The translations under genes were made by a program, and so were the position numbers. Shown here piece by piece: positions 8,253 to 18,216 of a stretch of DNA of 64,000 bases. Location: contig NZ_CP063195.1 of NCBI RefSeq assembly GCF_028609885.1, forward strand, positions 806,001 through 870,000, in the 5' to 3' direction. Positions within the stretch are counted from its first letter, which is position 1. Each line of letters opens with the position of its first letter. Below the pieces are notes generated by a model. That model saw nothing but the letters and a program-made list of their open reading frames with translations, searched no databases and was not told the origin of the DNA. The stretch comes from Corynebacterium jeikeium (GTDB lineage Bacteria > Actinomycetota > Actinomycetes > Mycobacteriales > Mycobacteriaceae).

Positions 8253-8286
8253 TTTTGGGAAGGGGTGCCAGCCCAGTCCAGCCAGG

Positions 8287-9138
8287 TTAGAAGCAGTGCT
8301 CCTGCGTCGGGAATCCGCCTTCAGCAACCTCTCGCTTGTAGGCAGCAGCGGCGGCTGTCAGGTCCGAACCCACCGAAGCCCACTGCTTAGCGAAGCGCGG
8401 ACGGTGCCCGCCGGCTGGGAACGCAGCCATGTCGTGCCACACCAGAACCTGCCCATCGCAGTCCGGACCTGCGCCAATGCCAATCGTCGGGATGTCCAGC
8501 TCCTTAGTCACCGAAGCCGCCACGTCTGCGGGCACCATTTCCAGAACCACCATGTCGGCACCGGCTTCCTGCACGGCGCGGGCATCGGCCAGCAGCTGCT
8601 CTGCGCCAGCGCCGCGGCCCTGCACCTTGAAACCGCCCAGCTGGTTGACGGACTGCGGAGTAAAGCCGATGTGTGCACAGACGGAGATACCGGCGTCAGT
8701 AATAGCGCGAATGCGATCCGCAATCCGCACCCCGCCTTCGATCTTCACCGCATGCGCGCCCGTGCGATGCAGCATCTCGGTGGCGGCCTTCACGGCCTGC
8801 TCATCCGAAGCCTCATAGGTGCCGAAGGGCAAGTCAGCGACCACGGCGGCATTGCCAGCACCGCGGACGACGGCGGCTGTCAGATAGACCATCTCGTCCA
8901 TGCTGATGCGCTGGGTGGCGTCGTAACCAAACACCACATTCGCGGCAGAATCGCCGACCAACATGATCTCCACGCCCGCCTCGGCGAACGCGACGGCGGT
9001 GGAGTAGTCGTAGGCGGTCAGCATCGCGAACGGCTCGCCCGTGCCCTTGCGCGCCTTCAAGTCAGCGATACGCACCTTCTTGGTGGGGACCAGGTAGCCG
9101 GTGGGGGTGGAGCCGGATGTTCCAGATGTTGCAGTCAT
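8287..9138 (-). CDS. panB: Ketopantoate hydroxymethyltransferase
   Basis: 283 residues. Converts alpha-ketoisovalerate and 5,10-methylene-THF to ketopantoate, the first step of pantothenate synthesis. Family signatures: [33 protein letters not shown] (metal-binding Asp), [31 protein letters not shown] and [17 protein letters not shown] 9138 is chosen because TAGAAT (9151-9146) ends seven bases before it, so the message is probably leaderless; ATG 9147 or a TTG at 9171 would add up to 11 residues. No panC gene is adjacent. Confidence 0.95.
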   Translation of the reverse strand: MTATSGTSGSTPTGYLVPTKKVRIADLKARKGTGEPFAMLTAYDYSTAVAFAEAGVEIMLVGDSAANVVFGYDATQRISMDEMVYLTAAVVRGAGNAAVVADLPFGTYEASDEQAVKAATEMLHRTGAHAVKIEGGVRIADRIRAITDAGISVCAHIGFTPQSVNQLGGFKVQGRGAGAEQLLADARAVQEAGADMVVLEMVPADVAASVTKELDIPTIGIGAGPDCDGQVLVWHDMAAFPAGGHRPRFAKQWASVGSDLTAAAAAYKREVAEGGFPTQEHCF

Positions 9139-9145
9139 GCTGTTC

Positions 9146-9151
9146 ATTCTA
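9146..9151 (-). promoter_or_regulatory. panB -10 hexamer (leaderless start)
   Basis: TAGAAT on the minus strand, seven bases before ATG 9138. A transcript starting 6-8 nt downstream would begin at or next to the start codon. Confidence 0.6.
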
Positions 9152-9223
9152 GCTGACGCCCTTAGCCCCAATCGCTGAACCGCCGACTAGTGCAAACGGG
9201 GGCGCAGCCGGGCAGGGAACTTC

Positions 9224-9229
9224 TACAAT
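9224..9229 (+). promoter_or_regulatory. glnA2 -10 hexamer (leaderless start)
   Basis: TACAAT lies seven bases before ATG 9237. This makes ATG 9237 a better start than the in-frame ATG at 9228, which overlaps the hexamer itself. Confidence 0.6.
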
Positions 9230-9236
9230 GGGGGAC

Positions 9237-10574
9237 ATGAATCGCCAACAGGAATATGTTCTGCGCACGCTGGAAGAACGCGACATCCGCTTCGTTCGCC
9301 TTTGGTTCACGGATATCCAGGGGTACCTCAAGTCCGTGGCGGTGGTGCCAGCGGAACTAGAGGGGGCTTTCCAGGAGGGCATTGGCTTCGACGGCTCGGC
9401 GATCGAGGGCTTCTCCCGCATCGCAGAGTCGGACACGATTGCGCAGCCGGACCCGTCGACGTTCCAGATCTTCCCGTTTAAGTCGGATGATGGAGCTTTG
9501 TCGGCGCGTATGTTCTGCGACATTGCGATGCCGGATGGCACCCCTTCGTGGGCGGATCCGCGCCAGGTGCTGCGCCGCCAGATGAAGGCCGCGGCGGACC
9601 AGGGGTTCAGCTGCTATGTGCACCCGGAGATCGAGTTCTTCCTGGTCAAGGAATTAGAGACGGAGGGCTATCCGCCGGTGCCGACGGATAACGGGGGATA
9701 CTTCGACCAGGCGGTCACCGACGACGCGCCTGCCTTCCGCGCTCACGCGATTAGCGCGCTGGAGCACATGGGGATTTCGGTGGAGTTCTCTCACCACGAG
9801 AACGCGCCGGGGCAGCAGGAGATCGACCTGCGCTACGCCGACGCCCTGACGATGGCGGATAACGTGATGACCTTCCGCTACCTGATTAAGCAGGTCGCCC
9901 GCCGCAACGGGGTGGCCGCGACGTTTATGCCTAAGCCTTTCCATGAGCACGCGGGTTCGGCGATGCACACGCACATGTCCCTGTTTGAGGGGGAGAGTAA
10001 CGCTTTCCACGACCCGGATGATGAGCTGCGCCTGTCGGGCACCGCGAAGTCCTTCATCGCGGGCATTCTGGAGCACGCCCCGGAGATCACGGCGGTGACG
10101 AACCAGTGGGTGAACTCCTATAAGCGCATTACCTCCGGCGATGAGGCTCCGCGTGCGGCGGCGTGGGGTGCGTCGAACCGCTCCGCGATGGTGCGCCTGC
10201 CGATGTACACGCAGAACAAGGCGGCTTCCCGCCGCGTGGAGGTCCGCTCGCCGGATAGCGCCTGCAACCCCTACCTGGCTTATTCGGTGCTGCTGGCCGC
10301 AGGTTTGAAGGGCATCGAGGAGGGCTACGAGCTGCCGAACCCGGCGGAGGAGGATGTCTCCCGCATGACCCGCCGCGAGCGCATCGCCGCAGGTTACAAG
10401 GATCTGCCCTCGGACCTGAACAGCGCCCTGCGGGAGATGGAGCGTTCCGAGCTGGTTGCCGATGCCCTCGGCGAGCACGTCTTTGAGTTCTTCCTGCGCA
10501 ACAAGTGGCGCGAGTGGTACGAGTACCAGTCGCAGATCACGCCGTGGGAGCTGCGGAACAACCTGTCCTTCTAG
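9237..10574 (+). CDS. glnA2: Type I glutamine synthetase GlnA2
   Basis: 445 residues. Glutamine synthetase fold: LWFTDIQGYLKSV, the GFDGSAIEGFSRI loop, metal ligands in HPEIEFFL, the ATP/metal stretch MPKPFHEHAGSAMHTHMSLF, and the glutamate loop with NRSAMVRLP. The [11 protein letters not shown] adenylylation segment found in GlnA1 (45.3 kb) is replaced by a GYELPNPAEEDVSRM stretch without the modified Tyr context, as expected for the non-adenylylated GlnA2 type. glnE follows after 92 nt, the conserved actinobacterial pair. Corynebacteria depend mainly on GlnA1; GlnA2 is usually a minor enzyme. Confidence 0.92.
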   Translation: MNRQQEYVLRTLEERDIRFVRLWFTDIQGYLKSVAVVPAELEGAFQEGIGFDGSAIEGFSRIAESDTIAQPDPSTFQIFPFKSDDGALSARMFCDIAMPDGTPSWADPRQVLRRQMKAAADQGFSCYVHPEIEFFLVKELETEGYPPVPTDNGGYFDQAVTDDAPAFRAHAISALEHMGISVEFSHHENAPGQQEIDLRYADALTMADNVMTFRYLIKQVARRNGVAATFMPKPFHEHAGSAMHTHMSLFEGESNAFHDPDDELRLSGTAKSFIAGILEHAPEITAVTNQWVNSYKRITSGDEAPRAAAWGASNRSAMVRLPMYTQNKAASRRVEVRSPDSACNPYLAYSVLLAAGLKGIEEGYELPNPAEEDVSRMTRRERIAAGYKDLPSDLNSALREMERSELVADALGEHVFEFFLRNKWREWYEYQSQITPWELRNNLSF

Positions 10575-10666
10575 CCGCCTAGTCTGCTGCTTCCCCGCAT
10601 TTCCACCCCTTCCGCTACCTCCACCCCTCCCACTACTTCCTAGAGTTCCAGGAGCACTTTCACCCC

Positions 10667-13600
10667 ATGACCCGCCCCCGCAGTTCGCGTTCCTCCGTGC
10701 CAACCGCCCGCACCCTGGGCCTGACTCACCCCAAGGCGCAGGAGGACCTTGAGCAGCTCGGCTGGGTGGATGCCGAGCACGCGGAGCAGATGTGGATACT
10801 TGCCTCGACGGGCGATCCGGACCTGGCGCTCAATAATCTGATCCGCCTGGTGGAGGCGCTCGACCGTGCGGATGCTGCGGACGCTGCAGGCACCAGTGCC
10901 GCGCTGCTGGCGCGCATCAACGAATCCCGCCAGTTCGCCGTCCGCCTGCTCAGCCTGTTTGGCGCGTCGTCGATGCTGGGCGACCACATCGTCGCTAACC
11001 CGGCGGAGTGGAAGCAGCTCGAAGAAGGCATGCCGTCGGCCGAGGAAATGATGGAGCTCATGCTCGGCAGCGTTTCGGCAACCCCCGTTGATGGCGCGGG
11101 TGAACGGGTTTTTCGGGCGGGCGTCACAGGGCCAGAGGCAGACGACGCAATGCGCCGCACCTACCGCACCATCCTCGCGCGCATCGCTGCCGTCGACGTG
11201 GCGGGCACCTTCGTGCAGCGCGGCGAAGAGCCGGCGGAGCCCGTCGAGTTCGAGCTGGTCTCCCGCCGACTTTCTGACGCTGCGGACGCCGCGCTGACCG
11301 CCGCCCTGGCCGTGGCGTGTGCGCAGGTGTACGAGCAGGAGGAGCAGCCCGCCCGCCTTGCAGTTCTGGCCATGGGCAAGTGCGGCGCGCAGGAGCTGAA
11401 CTATATCTCCGACGTGGACGTCATCTTCGTCGCCGAACCCGCCGACCCGAAGGCCACACGCTGGGCGGGCGAGTTCATTAACATCGGCAGTCGCGTGTTC
11501 TTTGAGGTAGACGCGGCCCTGCGACCCGAAGGCAAGAGTGGTGCCCTGGTGCGCACCCTGGAATCGCACGTGAAGTACTACAACCGCTGGGCCGAAACCT
11601 GGGAGTTCCAAGCGCAGCTGAAGGCGCGCCCCATGACCGGCGACTTGGCGCTGGGGCAGGAGTACGTCGCCGCGTTGGCAGCGAAGGTATGGTCGGCCGC
11701 TGAGCGCGAGGACTTCGTGCAGGACGTGCAGGCCATGCGCCGCCGGGTGATCGAGAACATTCCAGACGATCTCCGCGCCCGCGAGCTGAAACTCGGCCCC
11801 GGGGGATTGCGCGACATCGAGTTCGCCGTCCAGCTGCTGCAGATGGTGCACGGGCGCACGGATGAATCGCTTCGTACTCGCTCCACTGTCGCCTCGCTGC
11901 GCGCCCTGGCCGAGGGCGGCTATATCGGCCGCGCGGACTGCCAAAACTTGCAGGACAACTACGCCTTCATGCGCCTGCTGGAGCACCGCCTGCAGCTGCA
12001 GCGGCTCAAGCGCACGCACACTCTGCCGCCGAAGGAAGAAAAGGCCGCCCGCGTGTGGCTGGGGCGTACCTCTGGTTGCCGCCCGCAGGGCACGAAGAGC
12101 ATGGACGAGCAGCTGGCGGCGGACGTTAAGCGCGTGAGCCTGGAGATCAGCCAGCTGCACTCGAAGCTGTTCTACCGCCCGCTACTGACCTCTGTGGCGG
12201 CGATGCAGGCCGACACGATCCGCCTATCGCCGGAGGCCGCGAAGCGCCAGCTGGCCGCCCTGGGCTACGCCTACCCGGATCGCGCCTTCGAGCACCTAAG
12301 CGCCCTGGCCGCGGGCAGCAGCCGCAAGGCCAAGCTGCAGGCCATCATCCTGCCCACGCTGCTGGAATGGCTGGGGGATACGGTCGACCCGGACGCTGGC
12401 CTGTTGAACTACCGCAAGCTCTCGGAGGCCGCGCACGACTACAGCTGGTTTTTGCGCCTGCTGCGCGACGAGAACATCGTGGGCAAGCGCCTCATGCACA
12501 TCCTGGGCACCTCGCCTTATGTTGCCGAGCTGTTCCTGAATTCCGTGGACTCGGTGAAGATCCTTTCCGACGGCGCTACCGGCCCGAAATTCCTGGAACG
12601 CGAGCCGCAGGTCGTCACCCACTCCCTGGTCGCAGCTGCCGGGCGCCACCGCCACCCGGACAAGGCCATCGCTGTCGCCCGTTCGCTGCGCCGCGCGGAG
12701 CTGGCCCGCATCGCCGCAGCCGACCTGCTGGGCTTCATGGACGTGGAGCAGGTCTGCGTTTCCCTGTCCTGGGTGTGGGACGCGGTGCTCGAGGCCGCCC
12801 TGCGCGCCGAGATTCGTTTCTGGGAGGACGAGAATGTGGCCAACGCGCCGGCGCGCATCACCGTTATCGGCATGGGACGGTTGGGCGGTGCGGAGCTCGG
12901 GTATGGTTCTGACGCCGACGTGATGTTTGTCGCCCAGCCTGTCGAAGGCGCGGACGAATCAGAGGCGCTGAAGTGGGCCACCAGCATTTGCGACTCGGTG
13001 CGAACGCGCCTGGGTAGGCCCAGCCAGGATCCGCCCCTGGACGTGGACATTGACCTGCGCCCGGAGGGGCGCAACGGCCCGGTCGTCCGCACGCTGGATT
13101 CCTATCGCCGCTACTACAAGGAGTGGGGCGAGACGTGGGAGATGCAGGCCCTGCTGCGCGCCACCTGGATCGCAGGTGACAAGGACCTCGGCATCGAGTT
13201 CCTACGCATGATCGACGACTTCCGCTACCCGCCGGGAGGGGTGGATGACAAGGTTGTCCAGGAAGTTCGCCGAATGAAAGCGCGCGTGGATTCCGAGCGC
13301 CTGCCGCGCGGCGCGGACCGCAAGACCCACACCAAGCTGGGGCGTGGCGCCCTGACGGATGTGGAGTGGACCGTGCAGCTGCTCACGATGCAGCACGGTG
13401 ACGATGCAGATAATCTGCGTAATACCTCCACCCTGGAGACCCTGCGCGAGCTGGCCAGCGGCGAGTACATCGCCGAATCCGACGCTGAGATTCTGCGCGA
13501 TGCCTGGATTACCGCCACCATCGCCCGCAACGCGATTGTGCTGGTCAAGGGCAAGCGGAAGGATCAGCTGCCCAGTCACGGCGACCAGCTGCGCCACGTC

Positions 13601-13735
13601 GCGGCTGCTGCCCACTGGCCGCCGGAGCAGGCCCAGGAGTTCCTGGACGACTACCTGAAGAAGACCCGCAAGGCCCACCGGGTGGTGGACCGGGTGTTCT
13701 GGGGCGAGGACGTCGGCATCGATTACGGCGGCTAG
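10667..13735 (+). CDS. glnE: Bifunctional glutamine synthetase adenylyltransferase/deadenylase
   Basis: 1022 residues, full length for the family. Two nucleotidyltransferase modules are visible: GKCGAQELNYISDVDVIF near residue 236 (deadenylylating half) and GMGRLGGAELGYGSDADVMF near residue 735 (adenylylating half), each with the catalytic DxD. Each is followed by a matching DIDLRPEG or DAALRPEG stretch and by KLGPGGLRDIEF or KLGRGALTDVEW. GlnE adds or removes AMP on the Tyr of GlnA1 in response to nitrogen status. ATG 10667 has an AGGAGC about ten bases upstream. It is co-directional with glnA2. Confidence 0.96.
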   Translation: MTRPRSSRSSVPTARTLGLTHPKAQEDLEQLGWVDAEHAEQMWILASTGDPDLALNNLIRLVEALDRADAADAAGTSAALLARINESRQFAVRLLSLFGASSMLGDHIVANPAEWKQLEEGMPSAEEMMELMLGSVSATPVDGAGERVFRAGVTGPEADDAMRRTYRTILARIAAVDVAGTFVQRGEEPAEPVEFELVSRRLSDAADAALTAALAVACAQVYEQEEQPARLAVLAMGKCGAQELNYISDVDVIFVAEPADPKATRWAGEFINIGSRVFFEVDAALRPEGKSGALVRTLESHVKYYNRWAETWEFQAQLKARPMTGDLALGQEYVAALAAKVWSAAEREDFVQDVQAMRRRVIENIPDDLRARELKLGPGGLRDIEFAVQLLQMVHGRTDESLRTRSTVASLRALAEGGYIGRADCQNLQDNYAFMRLLEHRLQLQRLKRTHTLPPKEEKAARVWLGRTSGCRPQGTKSMDEQLAADVKRVSLEISQLHSKLFYRPLLTSVAAMQADTIRLSPEAAKRQLAALGYAYPDRAFEHLSALAAGSSRKAKLQAIILPTLLEWLGDTVDPDAGLLNYRKLSEAAHDYSWFLRLLRDENIVGKRLMHILGTSPYVAELFLNSVDSVKILSDGATGPKFLEREPQVVTHSLVAAAGRHRHPDKAIAVARSLRRAELARIAAADLLGFMDVEQVCVSLSWVWDAVLEAALRAEIRFWEDENVANAPARITVIGMGRLGGAELGYGSDADVMFVAQPVEGADESEALKWATSICDSVRTRLGRPSQDPPLDVDIDLRPEGRNGPVVRTLDSYRRYYKEWGETWEMQALLRATWIAGDKDLGIEFLRMIDDFRYPPGGVDDKVVQEVRRMKARVDSERLPRGADRKTHTKLGRGALTDVEWTVQLLTMQHGDDADNLRNTSTLETLRELASGEYIAESDAEILRDAWITATIARNAIVLVKGKRKDQLPSHGDQLRHVAAAAHWPPEQAQEFLDDYLKKTRKAHRVVDRVFWGEDVGIDYGG

Positions 13736-13790
13736 CCCCGCGGCCGGAGCCGCGTGTAGCCAGCCGGCGGAGCCGCTCGCCGTCAGCGGG

Positions 13791-14579
13791 CTAGACTAGC
13801 TCGCCCTCGACGATCACGTTGTAGCCGAGGTCGTTATTTCCGGAGACCGAGCAGGCGATCAACACGATCCGTCCCGGACGCTTGTCATTCATAATGTCCG
13901 GGTCCACGATGGCCTCGTTCTTATCCACCAGCCAGCTGCGGGTGACCTTCCAGGTCTTCTGGTGGTTCGCGCCGTCGCGCATCTTGATGCGCGCGCCGTT
14001 CAAGACGTCAGAGGTGTAGCGCTTCACCGGCTTGCCATCCGTGCCGTTCACGTTTTTTGGCGGGGCATTCAGGTTCACATCCGCAGTCACCGCTTCACTC
14101 AAGGGGTTGAACACCAGCGGAGCCGCACCCCACGCATGCCCCAGGACGTACATCGTGCCCTTCTCCGCATCCTTCGGCGAAACGCCCCAGCCGTCGACCC
14201 AGCGCACCATGGTGTTTTGCGGCCCCGCCGGGTTCAGCGGCAGGGCGTAGGGCATCGAGGCGTACGTCGCACCCTGCACCGGCGCGGGGCCATCCATGCT
14301 GAAAGACCCGGTTCCCTCGACCGGCCCCGGAACCACCGAGGGGTCATCCTCGTCCTCCCGCTTGCTGTCCTTCTTCAGCTTCTTCTCGCTGGGCTTCGCG
14401 GAGCCCGAGGTATCGGAGCTGGGCGAGCCCTCGCTGGAGTTGGTGGTATTGGAGGCCGAGGGGGCGTCCTCACCAGAAAAACCCAGAACGGCCCAGATCA
14501 CCAGCGCGATAACTACCAGCAGGGCCACAACGGCGGCCAGAACGCGGCGGCGATTAGTGAAGGGGCGGGTAAAGCTCAT
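13791..14579 (-). CDS. Sortase-like membrane protein (class E/F type, divergent)
   Basis: 262 residues from ATG 14579. A cytoplasmic basic tail and one membrane helix (about residues 12-33) are followed by a Ser/Thr/Lys/Asp-rich linker and an extracellular domain. The domain carries a probable catalytic His in YVLGHAWGAAP and Cys in VLIACSVSGNNDLGYNVIVEG, the order and spacing of sortases, although TLxTC is changed to LIACS. Sortases attach surface proteins to cell wall or to pilins. No pilin or LPxTG substrate gene is adjacent, so a housekeeping-type role is possible. It is divergent from the MFS gene with ~40 bp between starts. Confidence 0.7.
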   Translation of the reverse strand: MSFTRPFTNRRRVLAAVVALLVVIALVIWAVLGFSGEDAPSASNTTNSSEGSPSSDTSGSAKPSEKKLKKDSKREDEDDPSVVPGPVEGTGSFSMDGPAPVQGATYASMPYALPLNPAGPQNTMVRWVDGWGVSPKDAEKGTMYVLGHAWGAAPLVFNPLSEAVTADVNLNAPPKNVNGTDGKPVKRYTSDVLNGARIKMRDGANHQKTWKVTRSWLVDKNEAIVDPDIMNDKRPGRIVLIACSVSGNNDLGYNVIVEGELV

Positions 14580-14622
14580 GGTGAATAAGTCTATCCATAA
14601 CCCACGGAGTAGCGTGAGGTGA

Positions 14623-15921
14623 GTGACTGCTAAGGATAAAGACAAACTCAGCGCTCGCGCGCTCATCGTGTGGGGAGCCGGGGTGCTGTGCTACACCCTG
14701 GCGGTTACGGGACGCACCTCCTTCGGAGTGGCCAGTGTGGATGCGATCGATCGCTTCCACATTAACGCCGCTCAGTTGGCGGTATTCACCTCGCTGCAGC
14801 TGGCGGTGTACGCCTTTGCGCAGATTCCAGTGGGCCTGCTGGTGGACCGCTTCGGGCCGCGCAAGCTGATGGTCGCCGGTGCTTTCGTCATGGCGTTGGG
14901 GCAGGTCACGTTGGCTTTCACCACGAGTTATCCGGTGGCCATTTTCGCCCGCATGCTGATCGGCGCGGGCGATGCGACGGCCTTCCTGTCCGTGATGCGC
15001 CTGATCCCCGCGTGGATTCCGCTGCGCCACGCGCCGCTGCTGGGGCAGCTTACGGGCGCGGTGGGGCAGTTTGGCCAGTTCCTATCCGCCGTGCCATTCC
15101 TGAGTTTGTTGCACGCGACCAGCTGGCAGACCGGCTTCGTGAGCCTCGGCGCGGTCGGCGCGCTATTGGCACTGGCTGCGGGCGTGCTGGTGAAGGACTC
15201 GCCGGAGCCTGAGGCAGAGCTGGAGTCGGCGGCGCACGGCAAGCCCGCCGGGTCTACTGGGCCTACTGAGCCTGCCGAGCGCCTGGGCGTCAAGAAGATC
15301 CTGACCAATGTGTTGACCAACCGCGTTTGCTGGCACGGCTTCTTCGTCCACTGGACGGGCCTGGGCGCGCTGGTGGTGTTCACCCTGCTGTGGGGTCTGC
15401 CGATCATGACCCTCGGACTCGGCCTGCCCGCCGACCAGGCCGGGCTGGCGCTCTCGCTGGGCACGCTGGCCTCCGTGGCGGTCGGCCCGATCGTGGGCCT
15501 GCTGTCCGCGCGCTTCTACAACCGCCGCATGCAGATTGTGATGGTCTTCTCCATCACCGGCTGGCTGGGCTGGCTGTGGTTCTTCACCTCCGCACCGACG
15601 GGAGTGCTGTGGGCCGCGTGCCTGATGAACATCGTCATGGGCTTCACCGGTCCGGTCGCGAACTTGGGCTTCGACTCCGTGCGCGAGAAGGTGGACCGCC
15701 GCTTCGTCGCCACCGGCACAGGCCTGGCGAATATGGGTGGCTGGATCGCGGGAATGATCGGAGCCCAGGCCGTCGGCGTGCTGCTGAACCTGCGCGCCCC
15801 GGACGGCAACTACGACTGGGCGGACTTCGGCATGGCCTGGATCGCGGTGGCTACCGTATGGGCCTGCGGTTTCTGCGGAATGTGGCTCACGCGCGATCGC
15901 AACGTGCGCCGTTACTCTTAA
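14623..15921 (+). CDS. MFS transporter
   Basis: 432 residues with ~12 hydrophobic segments. The MFS loop 2-3 signature is recognisable in GLLVDRFGPRKLMVAGA (residues ~68-84), with a weaker repeat in the second half (LLSARFYNRRMQIVM). A hydrophilic central loop (about 190-220, Glu/Ser/Pro-rich) separates the six-helix halves. Start GTG 14623. The substrate cannot be told from sequence; related corynebacterial proteins are annotated as general MFS (NarK/CynX-like) carriers. Confidence 0.85.
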   Translation: MTAKDKDKLSARALIVWGAGVLCYTLAVTGRTSFGVASVDAIDRFHINAAQLAVFTSLQLAVYAFAQIPVGLLVDRFGPRKLMVAGAFVMALGQVTLAFTTSYPVAIFARMLIGAGDATAFLSVMRLIPAWIPLRHAPLLGQLTGAVGQFGQFLSAVPFLSLLHATSWQTGFVSLGAVGALLALAAGVLVKDSPEPEAELESAAHGKPAGSTGPTEPAERLGVKKILTNVLTNRVCWHGFFVHWTGLGALVVFTLLWGLPIMTLGLGLPADQAGLALSLGTLASVAVGPIVGLLSARFYNRRMQIVMVFSITGWLGWLWFFTSAPTGVLWAACLMNIVMGFTGPVANLGFDSVREKVDRRFVATGTGLANMGGWIAGMIGAQAVGVLLNLRAPDGNYDWADFGMAWIAVATVWACGFCGMWLTRDRNVRRYS

Positions 15922-15931
15922 GCCCTTTTCC

Positions 15932-17248
15932 TCAGGCTTTTTCCTTAAGACGTTCTTTCTTTGTGACGCCCTCAGCCTCCCGCTTCTTCAAGGGGTGCGA
16001 CTTGAGGCCGGCGTGGATAGTCAGCTTTAGCGCCAGGTAAGTGATGTAAACCATCAGGATGTTCCGGGCGGTAAGCACGAGGGCTGCGAACCAGTGGGGA
16101 CCTTCGAACAGCAGGTTATAGGTAAAGGGGAACACCACCGTGGTCAGGCCTGCCGCGAGCACGCTGAGCCACGCGAGCTTGCGCAGTACGTCAGACTCGC
16201 CATGTGTTTCGGCACGCGCGGGGGTGCTGGGCATATCGCCTGGCTGCTTTGCCAACAGGACTGCCAACACCGGGCCGAACCATACGACGTACTGCGGGGA
16301 GAACACCTTGTTGGAGACGATCAGCAGCAGCACCATAGTCAGGAAGAACAGGGCGGTACTGCGGGGAGACCAGGCGTCACCAAGAAAGTGCCACAAGGCC
16401 CAGCCCAGGCCGAACAACATTGTGCACGCCATCAACACGCTGCTGGCCGTGACCAGTTGATCCACGCCCGGGCCGAAGATCTCGAAACTCTTCGACGGGG
16501 CCTTATCGATGTGCCAATGGCCGGGGAAGAACGCAGCCGCGACGATCAGGGGAGTGGCGAGGATCGACTCGATCTGCAGGCCACGGACGTCCTGGTAGGT
16601 CAGCGGGGAGACCAGGCGATCCCAGCCGGAGGTCAGCGCCGTAATCGCGCCGACAACCACGAGGGTTCCGCCGAACGTGGCCAGGCGAGCCCAGGTAGCG
16701 GAGCGATTCCACCGATCCACCAGCCCGGCGGCCAGCGCGGCAGGCCACAGCTTCGACATCGCTGCAAACCCCAGCAGCGCGGAGGCGACCTTCGGGTGGG
16801 TGAATAGAGCAGCCGCGGTCGCAGCAACCAGCAGGCCGGGGATGAGATCCAGACGGGAGTACACGATAGGCCCCGCGGCGGCGGTGAAGGCAGTCCAGAA
16901 GAGTGCGGCGCGGTGGCTGTGATTCAGCAGGTAGAAGAAGAATGCCGTGCTGAGGGCAATGAGGAACCCAGAGAACAGGGTGAGGAAAACATGGGCGTGA
17001 TCCCCGCATACTTGGATGATCGCGCGGACGGGCCACAGGCCAGCATCCGGATACTCGGATAGCGGCAGCGCGCCATGGCTGGGATGCGTGGGCTTGCCCA
17101 AGGAATTACGGAAGTAATACATCGGGTCACCCTTGGCGAAGGGCCAGAAGATCAGGATTCCAACGATAACCGCATTCGCCGCTACCCAGGCTGCGATGAT
17201 TCTAGAACGGGGCCAAGTGGCGGTAGTTACGTTGGTCTGATCACTCAC
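15932..17248 (-). CDS. GT-C type glycosyltransferase (GT87/DUF2029-like)
   Basis: 438 residues with about ten membrane helices. An early extracytoplasmic loop carries acidic residues (DPMYYFRNSL, SEYPDAGLWPV), and the C-terminal half has KVFSPQYVVWFGP, the S-P-Q-Y stretch conserved in GT87 polyprenyl-phosphate sugar transferases. Family members extend lipoarabinomannan, lipomannan or arabinogalactan using decaprenyl-phospho-sugars at the outer face of the membrane. The acceptor is unknown. It converges on the MFS gene (10 bp apart). The C-terminal tail is strongly basic. Confidence 0.78.
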   Translation of the reverse strand: MSDQTNVTTATWPRSRIIAAWVAANAVIVGILIFWPFAKGDPMYYFRNSLGKPTHPSHGALPLSEYPDAGLWPVRAIIQVCGDHAHVFLTLFSGFLIALSTAFFFYLLNHSHRAALFWTAFTAAAGPIVYSRLDLIPGLLVAATAAALFTHPKVASALLGFAAMSKLWPAALAAGLVDRWNRSATWARLATFGGTLVVVGAITALTSGWDRLVSPLTYQDVRGLQIESILATPLIVAAAFFPGHWHIDKAPSKSFEIFGPGVDQLVTASSVLMACTMLFGLGWALWHFLGDAWSPRSTALFFLTMVLLLIVSNKVFSPQYVVWFGPVLAVLLAKQPGDMPSTPARAETHGESDVLRKLAWLSVLAAGLTTVVFPFTYNLLFEGPHWFAALVLTARNILMVYITYLALKLTIHAGLKSHPLKKREAEGVTKKERLKEKA

Positions 17249-17263
17249 GAGAGTGAACTGTAC

Positions 17264-17776
17264 CTAAAAATTTTCAGCTTCCCTAGCAAGCGCACGGATG
17301 GTCTGCTGGATTCCTTCCTGCAGGCTAGCCTCGAACTTTTCCTCCCCGCCGAGGACGACCGCGACCAGCACACGGGAGATCAGGGAGGTCTTGCCACCGG
17401 GAGCCAGGCGCTTCTCCGTGAGAACCGTCTGAGCGCCGTCGGCGGCGGGGGTGAGCTCGAAGCGCCAGCGCGTGCCATTCAAAGGGATTTTGAACTCGAA
17501 GACCTTCTCCGGCACGACCTCTGTGACGACCGCCCAGGTGGGCCACCAGAGCAGGCCCTGGCGGTTGAAATTGATGGTAACGGTGCCTGGGGCTGGGACG
17601 GCCGCGCTACCCGTACCGACTGCGTTGGCTGTGCGGCTCTTGCGACGCGGCAGCAGGATCATCTTCTTGCACTGCGGGCTGCGGTCACCCATCGCTGACA
17701 GGTCGGTAACCCGCTGCCAGACCTTGCTGGTGGGTGCGTTGACGGTGATGCTGGCGGAAATCTCCGGAGCTGCCAT
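17264..17776 (-). CDS. SRPBCC/START-like family protein
   Basis: 170 residues. N-terminal ISASITVNAPTSKVWQRVTDLSAMGDRSPQCKKM is the first strand and helix of the polyketide-cyclase/START fold; TVINF..WAVVTEVVPEKVFEFKIP and TRWRFELTPAADGAQTVLTEKR complete the sheet, and a long C-terminal helix closes the pocket. Such proteins bind hydrophobic ligands. No active-site residues can be named. The gene lies 15 nt downstream of the start of the glycosyltransferase gene on the same strand, so co-transcription is possible. Confidence 0.8.
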   Translation of the reverse strand: MAAPEISASITVNAPTSKVWQRVTDLSAMGDRSPQCKKMILLPRRKSRTANAVGTGSAAVPAPGTVTINFNRQGLLWWPTWAVVTEVVPEKVFEFKIPLNGTRWRFELTPAADGAQTVLTEKRLAPGGKTSLISRVLVAVVLGGEEKFEASLQEGIQQTIRALAREAENF

Positions 17777-17921
17777 GGTTGTAGTGCCTTTCGTCGGGGG
17801 AACGCCTTGTCGGTGGGACGTCCCGTCAGGGAATCGTCCTGTCAGTCTTGTCAGGGGAACGTCTTACTAGGGGAAGTTTTGTCGCCGCAACTAGCGGTGG
17901 TTCCACACTACGTGCTGCAAG

Positions 17922-18209
17922 CTACGCATCCACCACAATTGAAGAATCCACATCGCCATGCCGGGAGCACTCCGCCGTCCAACCCATCGGATTCACCTGC
18001 ACCTTCATCCGGCGCCCGCACAGCGGGCAGAAACGCGGTGGCTCCAAACCCGCCAGCGCCCCGCGACTCGCCTGCGCAAGTGCCCCGCGGCCGACGCGCA
18101 AGGTTTCGTCTGAAGTGTCGAGTGGCTGGCCCGTATGGGCGTCATATAAAGGGGTACCGCCCAAGACAAACAGGGCGGTGAGTTCGCTTAGAGGCATCGA
18201 GGATGTCAC
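17922..18209 (-). CDS. bsaP: Biotin synthase auxiliary protein BsaP
   Basis: 95 residues from GTG 18209, seven bases after the bioB stop. Features: an N-terminal [17 protein letters not shown] stretch, then [26 protein letters not shown], giving a CxxC and a later Cys suited to an Fe-S cluster. The homologous gene in M. tuberculosis (Rv1590) directly follows bioB (Rv1589) and was reported as a protein needed for BioB activity. The identification rests on position plus the Cys pattern and the [11 protein letters not shown] motif. Confidence 0.82.
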   Translation of the reverse strand: MTSSMPLSELTALFVLGGTPLYDAHTGQPLDTSDETLRVGRGALAQASRGALAGLEPPRFCPLCGRRMKVQVNPMGWTAECSRHGDVDSSIVVDA

Positions 18210-18216
18210 GGTGTGC